A stretch of DNA of 64,000 nt, taken from Archangium gephyra. GTDB taxonomy: Bacteria > Myxococcota > Myxococcia > Myxococcales > Myxococcaceae. Position 1 is the first letter of the stretch, and every line of letters starts with the position of its first letter. Below the pieces are notes generated by a model. That model searched no databases. It was not told the DNA's origin and worked only from the letters and a program-made list of their open reading frames with translations. Where the stretch lies: contig NZ_CP011509.1 of the NCBI RefSeq assembly GCF_001027285.1, positions 5,852,501-5,916,500 of the forward strand, read 5' to 3'. A program made the position numbers and the translations under genes. Of this stretch, positions 8,077-16,114 are shown one piece after another.

Positions 8077-8205
8077 GGGGGGTCTCGGGTCTGGAAGGGA
8101 AGTGAACCGCTCGCGAGACTCCCCAGTGCGTCTTCCGTGCCAGCAGGAGGAAGACGTGATTTCAAGGAGATGGAGGTTCTCCCCGGGCGCGTGGGGTGCC
8201 TGCCG

Positions 8206-8246
8206 CCTGGTGACAGCGGTCAGCACTGGTGACTGCTGTCACCAGG
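8206..8246. promoter_or_regulatory. Operator-like cluster of CTGGTGAC dyads
   Basis: Three copies of CTGGTGACWGC lie in 41 bp: at 8207-8217, at 8226-8236, and inverted at 8235-8245. The outer pair makes a perfect 12-bp inverted repeat with a 17-bp spacer. The inner pair makes CTGGTGAC-TGCT-GTCACCAG (8226-8245), which contains GTGA-N6-TCAC, the core of Crp-family sites. It lies 130 bp upstream of the minus-strand LNGC gene and 125 bp upstream of the KaiC-like start at 8371, so it could control both. The repressor or activator is unknown. Confidence 0.5.
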
Positions 8247-8370
8247 GCCGTCGCACCCCCGAGGCGGCCTTGCGCGTGTCAGGCCCTCCATGGACCTGCC
8301 AGCCAGACGAGGGAGACCCGTGGAGCATGGGCGCCCGCGCTCGCTCGCCGCACCCTATGACTGGAAGCGC

Positions 8371-9912
8371 ATGGAGGTGGGGGTCGACCACGTGGGAATC
8401 GCGACGGGAGAGAAGCGCCGCCTGCCCACGGGGGTGGCCGGGCTGGATGAGGTGCTCCAGGGAGGGTTGCTGCGTGGCGCGCAGTACCTCGTCACGGGAG
8501 GGCCAGGCACGGGGAAGACGGTCCTCTGCTCCCAGGTGGCCTTCCACCGCGCGGCCGCGGGCGAGAACGTCCTCTACGTCACCTCGTTCTCCGAGTCCCA
8601 TGCACGCCTGCTCTCCAACCTCGAGTCCTTCTCCTTCTTCGATCGCTCCCTCATCCAGAGCCGCATCACGCTGCTGAGTGGCGTCACCGCGCTCGAGGAG
8701 GGCGGGCTCGAGCCCTTCCAGTCCATGCTCGGCGAGGCGGTGCGCACCCACCGCGCTTCCCTGCTCGTCATCGACTCGCTGGGCGCCATCGCCGAGCTGG
8801 CCTCCTCGCCCTTCGCCTATCGCAAGTTCCTCCGGGAGCTCGGCGCGCTGCTGTCGCTCGTGGGTTGCACGGCGCTGCTCATCGTCCCCAGGTCCGAGCG
8901 CCCGGAGAACGTCGAGCCGTTCCTCGCCGACGGCATCCTCGACCTCGAGCTGCGGATACGGAAGATGCGGCAGACGCGCGAGCTGGCGGTCCGCAAGTTC
9001 CGGGGCAGCCCGCACCTCAGCGGCCAGCACATCTTCGAGATCGGCGCCTCGGGCCTCACCGTCTACCCCCGCCGCGAGACGCTCCTGCTCTCCCGGGAGC
9101 TGGACACCTCCGCCGCATCCGAGAAGAGCCGTTTCGGCATCGCCGGGCTCGACGACATGCTGCGGGGCGGAGTGCCCCCGGCCGCGGTGACGGCGCTGCT
9201 CGGCGCGCCCGGCAGTGGAAAGACCCTGCTCGGGCTCCACCTGCTGGCCGAGGGCCTGCGGCTGGGGCAGCGTTGTCTCTATTTCGGCTTCTACGAGACG
9301 CCCTCCCGGCTTCTCACCAAGGCCGAGGGCGTGGGCCTGCGGCTCCGTGAGCACGTGGAGGCCGGCCGGCTGGAGGTGCAATGGCGCCAGCCCACCGAGC
9401 AGTTCCTCGATGCCATCGCCGCGCAGCTGGTGGAGGGGGTGCATCGCCAGAAGGCGCGGCGGCTGTTCATCGATGGAGTGGATGGGCTGCTGCAGGCGGC
9501 GGCGCACCCGGAGCGCTTCACTCCCTTCTTCACCGCGCTGACCAACGAGCTGCGCGCGCTGCACGTGAGCACCGCCATCTCCATGGAGACGTCCTTCGGG
9601 GGGCCCGAGCTCGGCCTCGCTCCCGTGGGCCTGTCGGCCTGCGTGGAGAACATCGTCTTCATGCGCTACGTGGAGCTCCGCTCGCAGTTCCACCGGCTGA
9701 TCTCCGTCCTCAAGGTTCGCGAGAGCGACTATGACCCGTCCCTCCGCGAGTTCCGCATCACCTCGCGAGGACTCGAGGTGGCGGGCTCGAGCGAGAGCGC
9801 GGAGGAGGTGCTCGGCCAGCTGGCGCGGCTGCCCGGAGGCACGCCAGCGCGCCCTGGCCCGAAGCCCCAGTCCCCTGGCTTCGCGCCGGAGGACTCTGGA
9901 GAGGACGCATGA
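8371..9912 (+). CDS. KaiC-like double RecA-fold ATPase
   Basis: A 513-residue protein (540 if the ATG at 8290 is used) with two tandem KaiC/RadA-type domains. Domain 1 has Walker A GGPGTGKT (43-50) and Walker B LLVIDS; domain 2 has Walker A GAPGSGKT (278-285) and Walker B RLFIDG. Each domain opens with a G-(V/I)-A-GLD-(E/D)-(V/M)-L-(Q/R)-GG signature. Outside cyanobacteria, these double-domain proteins act as ATP-driven hubs in signal transduction, often with histidine kinases or receivers, and not as clocks. The C-terminus ends in a Pro-rich tail. Its stop overlaps the start of a receiver gene (ATGA), so the two are translationally coupled. Confidence 0.88.
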   Translation: MEVGVDHVGIATGEKRRLPTGVAGLDEVLQGGLLRGAQYLVTGGPGTGKTVLCSQVAFHRAAAGENVLYVTSFSESHARLLSNLESFSFFDRSLIQSRITLLSGVTALEEGGLEPFQSMLGEAVRTHRASLLVIDSLGAIAELASSPFAYRKFLRELGALLSLVGCTALLIVPRSERPENVEPFLADGILDLELRIRKMRQTRELAVRKFRGSPHLSGQHIFEIGASGLTVYPRRETLLLSRELDTSAASEKSRFGIAGLDDMLRGGVPPAAVTALLGAPGSGKTLLGLHLLAEGLRLGQRCLYFGFYETPSRLLTKAEGVGLRLREHVEAGRLEVQWRQPTEQFLDAIAAQLVEGVHRQKARRLFIDGVDGLLQAAAHPERFTPFFTALTNELRALHVSTAISMETSFGGPELGLAPVGLSACVENIVFMRYVELRSQFHRLISVLKVRESDYDPSLREFRITSRGLEVAGSSESAEEVLGQLARLPGGTPARPGPKPQSPGFAPEDSGEDA

Positions 9913-10277
9913 GCCGGGTGCTGATCGTCGATGACGAGCCGGACATCGCGAATGTCCTGGGGGAGCTCCTTGGCGAGGAGGGGTTGGACGTGCGCGTGGT
10001 GCACGACGGCCGCCAGGCCCTGGCGGCCATGGCGGAGCAGCTCCCGGACCTGCTCATCACGGATCTGATGATGCCCCGGATGGATGGGCACACCTTGATT
10101 CGCGAGATGCGAGGCAGCGCGGCGTTCCGGCACATCCCCATCGTGGTGATGAGCGCCGGCATGCTGGACAAGAGCCTGCTCGCCCCGGACATCCTCTTCG
10201 TGCCCAAGCCCTTCGAGCTCTTCGAGATGCTCGAGCGGGTCGCGGGACTGCTCGGAAAACAGGGCGGCTCCCGCTGA
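9909..10277 (+). CDS. Single-domain response regulator
   Basis: A 122-residue stand-alone CheY-like receiver. The acidic pocket D8/D9, phospho-acceptor D52 in LLITDLMMP, S82 and K100 in FVPKP are all present, and there is no output domain. It starts at the ATGA overlap with the KaiC-like gene, implying a functional pair in which the phosphorylated receiver probably acts on, or is read by, the ATPase. The partner kinase is not in this operon. A strong hairpin lies just downstream. Confidence 0.93.
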   Translation: MSRVLIVDDEPDIANVLGELLGEEGLDVRVVHDGRQALAAMAEQLPDLLITDLMMPRMDGHTLIREMRGSAAFRHIPIVVMSAGMLDKSLLAPDILFVPKPFELFEMLERVAGLLGKQGGSR

Positions 10278-10281
10278 GGCG

Positions 10282-10319
10282 GCCGCGCCGGAGCGCTTTC
10301 CGGATGCTCCAGGCGCGGC
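10282..10319 (+). terminator. Rho-independent-like terminator of the KaiC/receiver pair
   Basis: An eight-base GCCGCGCC / GGCGCGGC stem extended by GAGC / GCTC (about 12 paired bases in all), starting 5 bp after the receiver stop. It is followed by TCCTTCC and not a pure T run. Confidence 0.5.
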
Positions 10320-10396
10320 TCCTTCCGGAGTCCCCCTCCTGTCGGTGAGCGCGTGGTTTGACGCTCAACCGCGGCGTGTGCTGAGGTTTGCCCCCT

Positions 10397-11356
10397 ATGT
10401 TCCAACGGAACCGGCTGCGAGACGGGCTCGGCGAGTATGCCCTTCTCGGGTTCCACGAGCCGCTGCCTCCGGGGCACGAGCTCGTGGCAACAGGGGGAGC
10501 GGCACAACTGGAGAGTCGGCTGCGCTCACTGGCGCAGGACTTCTTCAACCTGCAGACGTTGCGCGAGGTGGCTCACGGCCACGTCGCGTCGGTGTTCGGA
10601 GCGGGCTCCACGGATCAGCTCGTGCGGCAGGTGGCGTCCCTGGTGTCGCTCGGGAGCCTGCGGCTCGTGCGCGTCCCTCGGGCCCCGGAGCCCACCGGGC
10701 GCTACCTGCGCCACAAGCCGGAAGAGCTGACGCCCGAGGACTTCGTCGAGGAGACGCAGCGGCTGAGGCTGCAGATCGTCGACGATGTCACGGATGAGCC
10801 GATCTCCGGCGTGAAGCTGAGCATCGTGCTGCCCGATGGTTCGCGGAAGCAGGCCACCACGGACTCCTCGGGCCGCATCGAGCTGTCGAGCGTTCCGCCC
10901 GGGTACGCCCAGGTGAGCTCGGCCATCGACGGGGCGACGCTGAAGGAGACGCTGGTCTTCGTGAAGTCCGGCATCCTGGCGTCCAAGCAGCAGGCGAGCC
11001 GGCGCCGCAAGCGCAAGAGCCCCTCGGGGCGCTTCCTGGCGCGGGTCGTCGAGCACCGGGTCTCCAATGGCGAGACGCTGGAGGGACTCGCCGAGCGGTA
11101 CGCGCTCACGGTGGACGATCTGGCCCGGTTCAACTGGGACACGACGGACCCGGACGAGATTCAACGGCACCTGTACCTCGACGTGGGCTGCACCGCCAAG
11201 GACGAGGACGGCAGGTTCCTCTTCACGCGCGACGACGAGCCAGGGGTTCTCTACATCCCCCGCCCATTGGAGCTGGGCGGGCTGGACGTGGAGCAGGGCC
11301 ACATCCTGCGGGTGAGCAAGCCCTCGCGCTCGGCGGTGTTCGTGTTCTCGGTCTGA
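10397..11356 (+). CDS. LysM-domain protein
   Basis: A 319-residue protein from the ATG at 10397 (a TTG at 10388 is the alternative). The N-terminal 110 residues are not recognised. Residues about 115-190 look like a carboxypeptidase-regulatory or transthyretin-like beta domain (ISGVKLSIVLPDGS ... SSGRIELSSVPPGY). A basic linker (SRRRKRKS) leads to a LysM module at about 215-265 (HRVSNGETLEGLAERYALTV), which binds N-acetylglucosamine polymers such as peptidoglycan. No signal peptide is seen, so export may need another route, or the LysM may serve as a structural connector, as in type VI secretion spike-associated proteins. No such genes are nearby. Confidence 0.75.
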   Translation: MFQRNRLRDGLGEYALLGFHEPLPPGHELVATGGAAQLESRLRSLAQDFFNLQTLREVAHGHVASVFGAGSTDQLVRQVASLVSLGSLRLVRVPRAPEPTGRYLRHKPEELTPEDFVEETQRLRLQIVDDVTDEPISGVKLSIVLPDGSRKQATTDSSGRIELSSVPPGYAQVSSAIDGATLKETLVFVKSGILASKQQASRRRKRKSPSGRFLARVVEHRVSNGETLEGLAERYALTVDDLARFNWDTTDPDEIQRHLYLDVGCTAKDEDGRFLFTRDDEPGVLYIPRPLELGGLDVEQGHILRVSKPSRSAVFVFSV

Positions 11357-11359
11357 GCG

Positions 11360-12142
11360 CTACAGCCCGGACAGGAAGCTGTCGAGCACCGCGTTGAACG
11401 TCTCCGGCTGCTCCTGGTTGGGCAGATGGGCCGCGTCTGGAATCACCTCCAGGCGCGCCCCGGTGATGAGGTCCGCCATCTGCTTCGCCTTCTCCAGGGG
11501 CGTCACCGGATCCTTCTCGCCCACCACCACCAGGGCGGGCCCGGCGTAGCGCGCGAGGATGTCCTTGCTGTCCGGCCGCAGCGCCATGCCCCGCTGCGCC
11601 GCCGCGAGGCCCGCGGGCGTGGCCGTCCGGATGAGGGCCGCCACCTCGCGTCCCACCTCCGAGTCCGGTCCCGCGGCCACCACCTTGGGCAGCAGGGCCC
11701 GGACCGAGGCCTCGGGTCCCTCCCGCAGGGCCTCCTGGGCCGAGGCCTCCCGCCGTGCGCGTCCCGCCTCGTCATCCGCCGTGGCCTGCGTGTCCACCAG
11801 CACCAGTCCCCGCACGCGCCCCGCGTCCTCGCGCAGCAGCGCCATGCTGGCGTACCCGCCCATGGACACTCCGCCCACCACGGCCGAGTCCACCTTCAGC
11901 GCGTCCAGCAGCGCCAGCGCGTCCTGGGCGATGCGGGCCATCTCCGTGGGGCCCTCGCCGAGCCCGCTCCGGCCGAAGCCGCGGAGGTCCGGGATGATGA
12001 AGCGGTAGCGCCCCGACAGCGCCTTCAGTTGCTTCGCGTACGCCTCCCCATTCAGCGGGAAGGCGTGGAAGAGCAGCACGGGCAGCCCGTGGCCTTCGTC
12101 GCGGTAGTGCAGGGCAACGCCGTCGACGGTGATCGTGAGCAT
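11360..12142 (-). CDS. Alpha/beta hydrolase
   Basis: A 260-residue single-domain alpha/beta hydrolase. The start is the ATG at 12142 (MLTITVDGVALHY) with a GGAG site; the open frame further upstream runs through corA and is spurious. The nucleophile elbow is GGVSMGG (S93), the acid is in VVGEKDPVTP and the histidine in PDAAHLPNQE. PDLRGFGRSG and the oxyanion-side HAFPLNG are typical of the haloperoxidase and BioH-like group. Substrate unknown. It lies 16 bp downstream of corA and is probably the last gene of a three-gene minus-strand operon with the lipase and corA. Confidence 0.88.
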   Translation of the reverse strand: MLTITVDGVALHYRDEGHGLPVLLFHAFPLNGEAYAKQLKALSGRYRFIIPDLRGFGRSGLGEGPTEMARIAQDALALLDALKVDSAVVGGVSMGGYASMALLREDAGRVRGLVLVDTQATADDEAGRARREASAQEALREGPEASVRALLPKVVAAGPDSEVGREVAALIRTATPAGLAAAQRGMALRPDSKDILARYAGPALVVVGEKDPVTPLEKAKQMADLITGARLEVIPDAAHLPNQEQPETFNAVLDSFLSGL

Positions 12143-12158
12143 GGCCTTCTCCAGGGGT

Positions 12159-13103
12159 TCAGAGCCACCCCTTGCGCTTGAACCAGAACACCAGGGCGAT
12201 GGGCAACCCCACCACCGACACCAACATCGCCCAGAAGTACCCCTCGCGCGACAGCACCTCGAAGTTCTGCCCGAAGAATCCGGTGATGAACGCCAGCGGC
12301 AGGAAGATGGTGGAGATGATGGTGAGCTGCTTGCTGATCTCACTCGTCCGGTTGGCCATCATGGACAGGTAGCCGTCCATCACGTTGCCCACCAGGTCGC
12401 GGCCCGCGTCGATCTGCTCGTACAGCCGCACCAGGTGGTCATACACGTCGCGGAAGTACAGCGCCGCGCGCTCCTGGATGTTGGGGATGCCCCTGCGGGC
12501 CAGGAAGCCCAGCACGTCCCGCTGGGGCGACAGCACCCGCCGCAAGGTCACCAGGGCCCGCTTCAGCTCGAAGATGCGCTGGAGTTGTTCCGGCCGCGGG
12601 TTCTCGAAGACCGCCGACTCCAGGTCCTCCAGCTCTTCGTTGAACTTGTCCAGGACGGGGAAGTTGCGGTCCACCAGCGTGTCCGCCAGCAGGTACAGCA
12701 TGAAGTCCACGCCGCGTTCCATCGTCGCCAGGGGCTCGTCCCGCACCCGCTGCCGCACCTGCTCCAGCCCGTCGAAGGGGAGCTCGTGAACGCTGATGAG
12801 CCAGTCCGGTCCCAGGAAGAAGTGGTGCTCGTGCAGCGTCAGCTCGCACACGTTGTCCGCGCTGGAGGTGAAGCCCTGGAGCACGATGAACTGGTGGTTC
12901 GGGTACTCCTCCAGCTTGGGCCGCTGGTCCACGTGGAGGCAGTCCTCGATGGCCAGTTTGTGCAGCCCGTAGCGCTCCCCGAGCTGCCTCATCTCCTCTT
13001 CCGTCGGATGGAGGACGTCGATCCACTTCGAGCCGGGCAGCCCGAGCAGATCCTCGCCCCCGAAGAGGGCCTTGCCACCGTTCATGACGACGACCTGGAT
13101 CAT
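12159..13103 (-). CDS. corA: CorA-family divalent metal channel
   Basis: A 314-residue CorA family protein, a pentameric inner-membrane channel for Mg2+ or similar ions. The N-terminal cytoplasmic domain includes PKLEEYPNHQFIVLQGF; the last 60 residues hold two membrane helices. The signature loop reads TGFFGQNF, so the usual GMN is GQN; this variant is seen in other CorA-family groups, and metal specificity cannot be read from it. The start is the ATG at 13103, which overlaps the upstream lipase stop as ATGA; longer starts up to 13151 lie inside that gene. The symbol follows the family, not proven function. Confidence 0.87.
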   Translation of the reverse strand: MIQVVVMNGGKALFGGEDLLGLPGSKWIDVLHPTEEEMRQLGERYGLHKLAIEDCLHVDQRPKLEEYPNHQFIVLQGFTSSADNVCELTLHEHHFFLGPDWLISVHELPFDGLEQVRQRVRDEPLATMERGVDFMLYLLADTLVDRNFPVLDKFNEELEDLESAVFENPRPEQLQRIFELKRALVTLRRVLSPQRDVLGFLARRGIPNIQERAALYFRDVYDHLVRLYEQIDAGRDLVGNVMDGYLSMMANRTSEISKQLTIISTIFLPLAFITGFFGQNFEVLSREGYFWAMLVSVVGLPIALVFWFKRKGWL

Positions 13104-14287
13104 GCGCGCACCTGGCTTCCGTCCACCATGAAGTCGATCACCCGGTCCCACAGGCCCTGGAACTGGGGCGCCCGGAAGTGCGAGCCGGACTTGAGCCAGC
13201 CCACGTGCTCGGGCGGCTCGTCGAAGTGGCCCAGCACGTCCAGGTGGTCGGCGACGGCCGCGGTGATGAGCTCGCCCCAGAGCTGGGTGCGCGTGGGGAC
13301 GACGCCATCGCTCCGGTGCCGGTACTCCTCGCCGAAGATGTCCCGGAGCAGCCGGTCATGGGTGGGGGAGGGGTCCGGTGTCCGCAGCTCCCGCGAGTCC
13401 GGCGCGCTCTTCTTGTAGAGGAAGGAGTAGGCGCCGTAGATGACCTCGGGCTGGGGATCCAGCATCCGGAACGACACCAGGTCTCCCATGCCGGGATCCT
13501 GCTTGCCGGTGATGGCCCGGAGCATGCCCAGGAAGCTCGGAGGCGGCGCGCCGGTGATGACCGAGCCGTAACGCACGCCCGGCCGGTCCGGGTTGCCCTG
13601 GTTGAAGCCCACCATCTTCTCCGGCGTGAGATCGCCGATGATCGATTGATCCTTCCCCACCTGGTCGAGGAACTCCTCGAGCGTGGCCTGCTCGGTGGGC
13701 GTGAGGTGGGCCATCAGCCGGGTGACCTGATCGAGCAACGTGGCCTGGAAGCCGAGTTGATGGCCCGTCTCGCTGAGCGCGTAGAACAAGCGGAAGGCCA
13801 GGAACATCATCGGGCGAGGGCCCCGCCGCAGGGAGAACACGGTGAAGAGCCACAGCAGCCGCAGGAGCATCTCGCCCCGGCGATCCTGCTGGAAGAAGCT
13901 GGCCATGGGCGCGCCGTGGTGCGGCGTGGCCACCGACACCACCGAGCGCACGCGCTCCAGCAGGTGGGGCGCCTGTCTGGGTAGCCAGGCGGACACCAGG
14001 CCCCGCGCGTCCACGCCTCCGGTGGAGTGCCCGATCAGGTGGATGGCCGCGTCATCCCCCGAGGCCGACTCCTCGAGGGTCCGGAGGATGAGCCGGGCGC
14101 GGACCTCGAGGCTGGCCGTGGGGTGCCCCGTCACGGACTCCACCTCGGCGGTATGGCCGCGCTTCTGGAAGCCCTCCAGGAGCACATCGCGGACATGTCC
14201 GAAGTAGACGATCCGCTCGGCTGGCTTCTCTCCCATGTGGGTGAAACCGAAGAAGCCGGGAATGAGGTACACGCGGTGCTTCGCCAT
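13100..14287 (-). CDS. Lipase-like alpha/beta hydrolase
   Basis: A 395-residue protein with an alpha/beta hydrolase core. The opening VYLIPGFFGF is a typical oxyanion strand, the nucleophile elbow is IGHSTGG (S88), and VATPHHGAP follows, as in triacylglycerol lipases of the GxSxG class. A late SDGVVPT block carries the likely acid and an HFR region the likely histidine. The C-terminal half is less conserved and may form a lid. No signal peptide is seen. It heads the minus-strand operon with corA (ATGA overlap) and the small hydrolase. Substrate unknown. Confidence 0.82.
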   Translation of the reverse strand: MAKHRVYLIPGFFGFTHMGEKPAERIVYFGHVRDVLLEGFQKRGHTAEVESVTGHPTASLEVRARLILRTLEESASGDDAAIHLIGHSTGGVDARGLVSAWLPRQAPHLLERVRSVVSVATPHHGAPMASFFQQDRRGEMLLRLLWLFTVFSLRRGPRPMMFLAFRLFYALSETGHQLGFQATLLDQVTRLMAHLTPTEQATLEEFLDQVGKDQSIIGDLTPEKMVGFNQGNPDRPGVRYGSVITGAPPPSFLGMLRAITGKQDPGMGDLVSFRMLDPQPEVIYGAYSFLYKKSAPDSRELRTPDPSPTHDRLLRDIFGEEYRHRSDGVVPTRTQLWGELITAAVADHLDVLGHFDEPPEHVGWLKSGSHFRAPQFQGLWDRVIDFMVDGSQVRA

Positions 14288-14399
14288 CCGGGCAGTCTAG
14301 GAGGGCGCGAGACCCTCGCAAGGGAAATGCCCGGATCCCTCCCCTCCGGAAGCCGAAGTTCGCGACGTGGCGCACGGGAACCGATAGAGTGGGCGCGCC

Positions 14400-15563
14400 G
14401 TGGCCGCCGATACCTCCTCGCTCGCTCTGCCCCCCAAGCTCGAAGAGCTCCTCCAGTCCCTGTCCGATCGGGCCTTCGCCGAGCGCCTGCGCCTGGTGTA
14501 CGCCGCGGCGGGGCAGGCCATCATCCGGCTGAGCGATCTGGATCTGCTCAAGTACGAGACCGCCCACGTGGAGGACAGCCCGGACCTGTCGCTCTGGGAG
14601 GAGATGGCCCCCGTCATCCGCGACACGGTGATGGACGTGAACGTGCTGCTCAACGTCGTGCGGGAGCAGTTCGCGTCCAGACCGGCGGCCGGCGCGGGCT
14701 CCGGGTCGCCCCTGGCGGCCACCGTGGAGGCGCGGCGGGCCAAGGACGCCTCCGAGCTGTTGCTGGGGTGGATGCAGCAGCTGGCCCAGGGCATCACCCA
14801 GCTGGGCGAGACGATGCGCAACCCCTCGGTGGTGTCGGACCGGTGGACGCTGCTGGCGGAGATCCAGCGGCTGCGCGAGCGCTTCCGCGAGCAGATGGGC
14901 AACCTCGTCTTCGAGTCCGCCAGTGCCTTCGGGCCGGTGACGCGGCAGCAGGTGGTGCCCGGCCACGAGGCGGAGGTGAAGGCGGCGGTGATGGTGCGGG
15001 CCATCGTGGCGGACCTGTCGCGCATCGTGTCGGCGCGGCTGACCAAGGTGCGCGAGGCCGAGCCCGAGGACGTGCAGTGGAACGCCCAGCAGCTGCAGAC
15101 GGAGCTGGATGCCTTCGGGCGCACCGCCGCGTACAAGCACCTGCGCGCGCAGGACAAGCGGCACATCATCGAGCTGCGCGTCCGGGCCGGGCGCATGGCC
15201 ATCCAGGACAACCCCAGCAAGCAGGAGGTGCTGTCCGTGGTGGAGGAGCTGGACACCATCGTCCGCTCGCTCAGCCACGTGAACCAGCGGCAGCTCCTCA
15301 TCGCCCACGACCGTGAGGTCTGGGCGGGTTGTGGGGTGCGGCTGGAGCGGTCCGTGGGGTTGCTGAACACGGATCCTCCCGGTGCCGCGCGGGCCCTGGC
15401 CGAGGCGGCCGCCAGTGCCCAGTCCCTCTACGGGCGGGAGCCGCGGCTGGATGCCTTCCTGCGCAAGGCGCGCAAGACGCAGCTGTCCCAGCTCTCCGGC
15501 GCCGAGCTGCGCGCCAACGTGGAGACCCTCCAGTCCCTGCTGGCCGGACTGGAGATCGGCTGA
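14400..15563 (+). CDS. Helical protein of unknown function
   Basis: A 387-residue protein starting at GTG 14400, without signal peptide, membrane segment or cysteine pattern. It is almost entirely helical, with Leu/Ala/Glu/Arg-rich stretches. The opening (LPPKLEELLQSLSDRAFAERL) and the KRHIIELRVRAGRMAIQ stretch look well formed, but no known family or motif is recognised. It is a single gene, divergent from the lipase operon by 112 bp and followed by a 551-bp gene-free region. Confidence 0.65.
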   Translation: MAADTSSLALPPKLEELLQSLSDRAFAERLRLVYAAAGQAIIRLSDLDLLKYETAHVEDSPDLSLWEEMAPVIRDTVMDVNVLLNVVREQFASRPAAGAGSGSPLAATVEARRAKDASELLLGWMQQLAQGITQLGETMRNPSVVSDRWTLLAEIQRLRERFREQMGNLVFESASAFGPVTRQQVVPGHEAEVKAAVMVRAIVADLSRIVSARLTKVREAEPEDVQWNAQQLQTELDAFGRTAAYKHLRAQDKRHIIELRVRAGRMAIQDNPSKQEVLSVVEELDTIVRSLSHVNQRQLLIAHDREVWAGCGVRLERSVGLLNTDPPGAARALAEAAASAQSLYGREPRLDAFLRKARKTQLSQLSGAELRANVETLQSLLAGLEIG

Positions 15564-15768
15564 GTCACCGCCGCGGCGTGTGCCGGGCCACCTTCCGGGC
15601 CGTCCGGCAGGTAGCGCAGCGGTGGGACGCATGGCTCTGGCTGCCCGATGGCCGTCGCCACCACTGAGTCCAGCGACGAGCCCCTTCGCAGGCGCGATGG
15701 AGTGGGGCGGGGCGCGAACGTGACAGGCCTTGGCCGAGGGCTCGCCCGGCCGCCGTCTTTTCGCTTGC

Positions 15769-15798
15769 AGGACAAACAATTTCAGGGCAAACTATTAC
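15769..15798. repeat. Two tandem 15-bp direct repeats
   Basis: AGGACAAACAATTTC is followed directly by AGGGCAAACTATTAC (11 of 15 identical), inside an A+T-rich patch about 320 bp upstream of the metalloprotease gene. The direct side-by-side arrangement is typical of activator binding sites next to a promoter. No matching -10/-35 pair could be fixed. Confidence 0.5.
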
Positions 15799-15851
15799 GG
15801 CTTTGTTGCTTTATTTTCGCTGCCGACTCGCGCATACATGAGGCGACAGAG

Positions 15852-15893
15852 GGTGTCTTGAATCAGGACAGTCCTGTCCTGAATCGGGACACC
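15852..15893. promoter_or_regulatory. 42-bp near-perfect dyad
   Basis: The two 21-base arms pair at 17 positions by Watson-Crick and two more by G-T; the core is TCAGGACAG / CTGTCCTGA. It has almost no loop and no T run, so it looks more like an operator or recombination-type site than a terminator. It contains AGGACA and TGTCCT, matching the upstream tandem repeat. Confidence 0.55.
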
Positions 15894-16114
15894 TGTTGGG
15901 GGATGGATGAAAGCCATTGGAATCACGAGGCTTTCCTCGAAGAGTGTAAACACCTGATGCAGAGCGGAACGCGTTGAGAGTGACATCCGCGCTCCACTGG
16001 CTGAGCTGGGTGATGTGTAAAGGCTGGTATTTCCACGATTGATAGGCTGGCCCGGTTCCTGCTCATGGTTCCTGCGTCCGACGGCACCCCGCCGTTGTTC
16101 AGGAGGAACCCCCA

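Larger units (their letters stand above)
15564..16114. other. 551-bp gene-free region with regulatory repeats
   Basis: No convincing gene is present. The segment 15770-15830 is clearly richer in A+T than its surroundings and holds a 15-bp tandem repeat. About 55 bp further on is a 42-bp near-palindrome. Both elements are built around the core AGGACA or its complement. The region feeds into the M4 metalloprotease gene, whose GTG start has an AGGAGG site at 16101-16106. Confidence 0.6.

Noticed and set aside
15648-15977. A possible 109-codon gene upstream of the M4 protease
   Set aside because: No ribosome site, mixed composition, and it runs through the tandem repeat and the 42-bp dyad, which are better explained as regulatory DNA.
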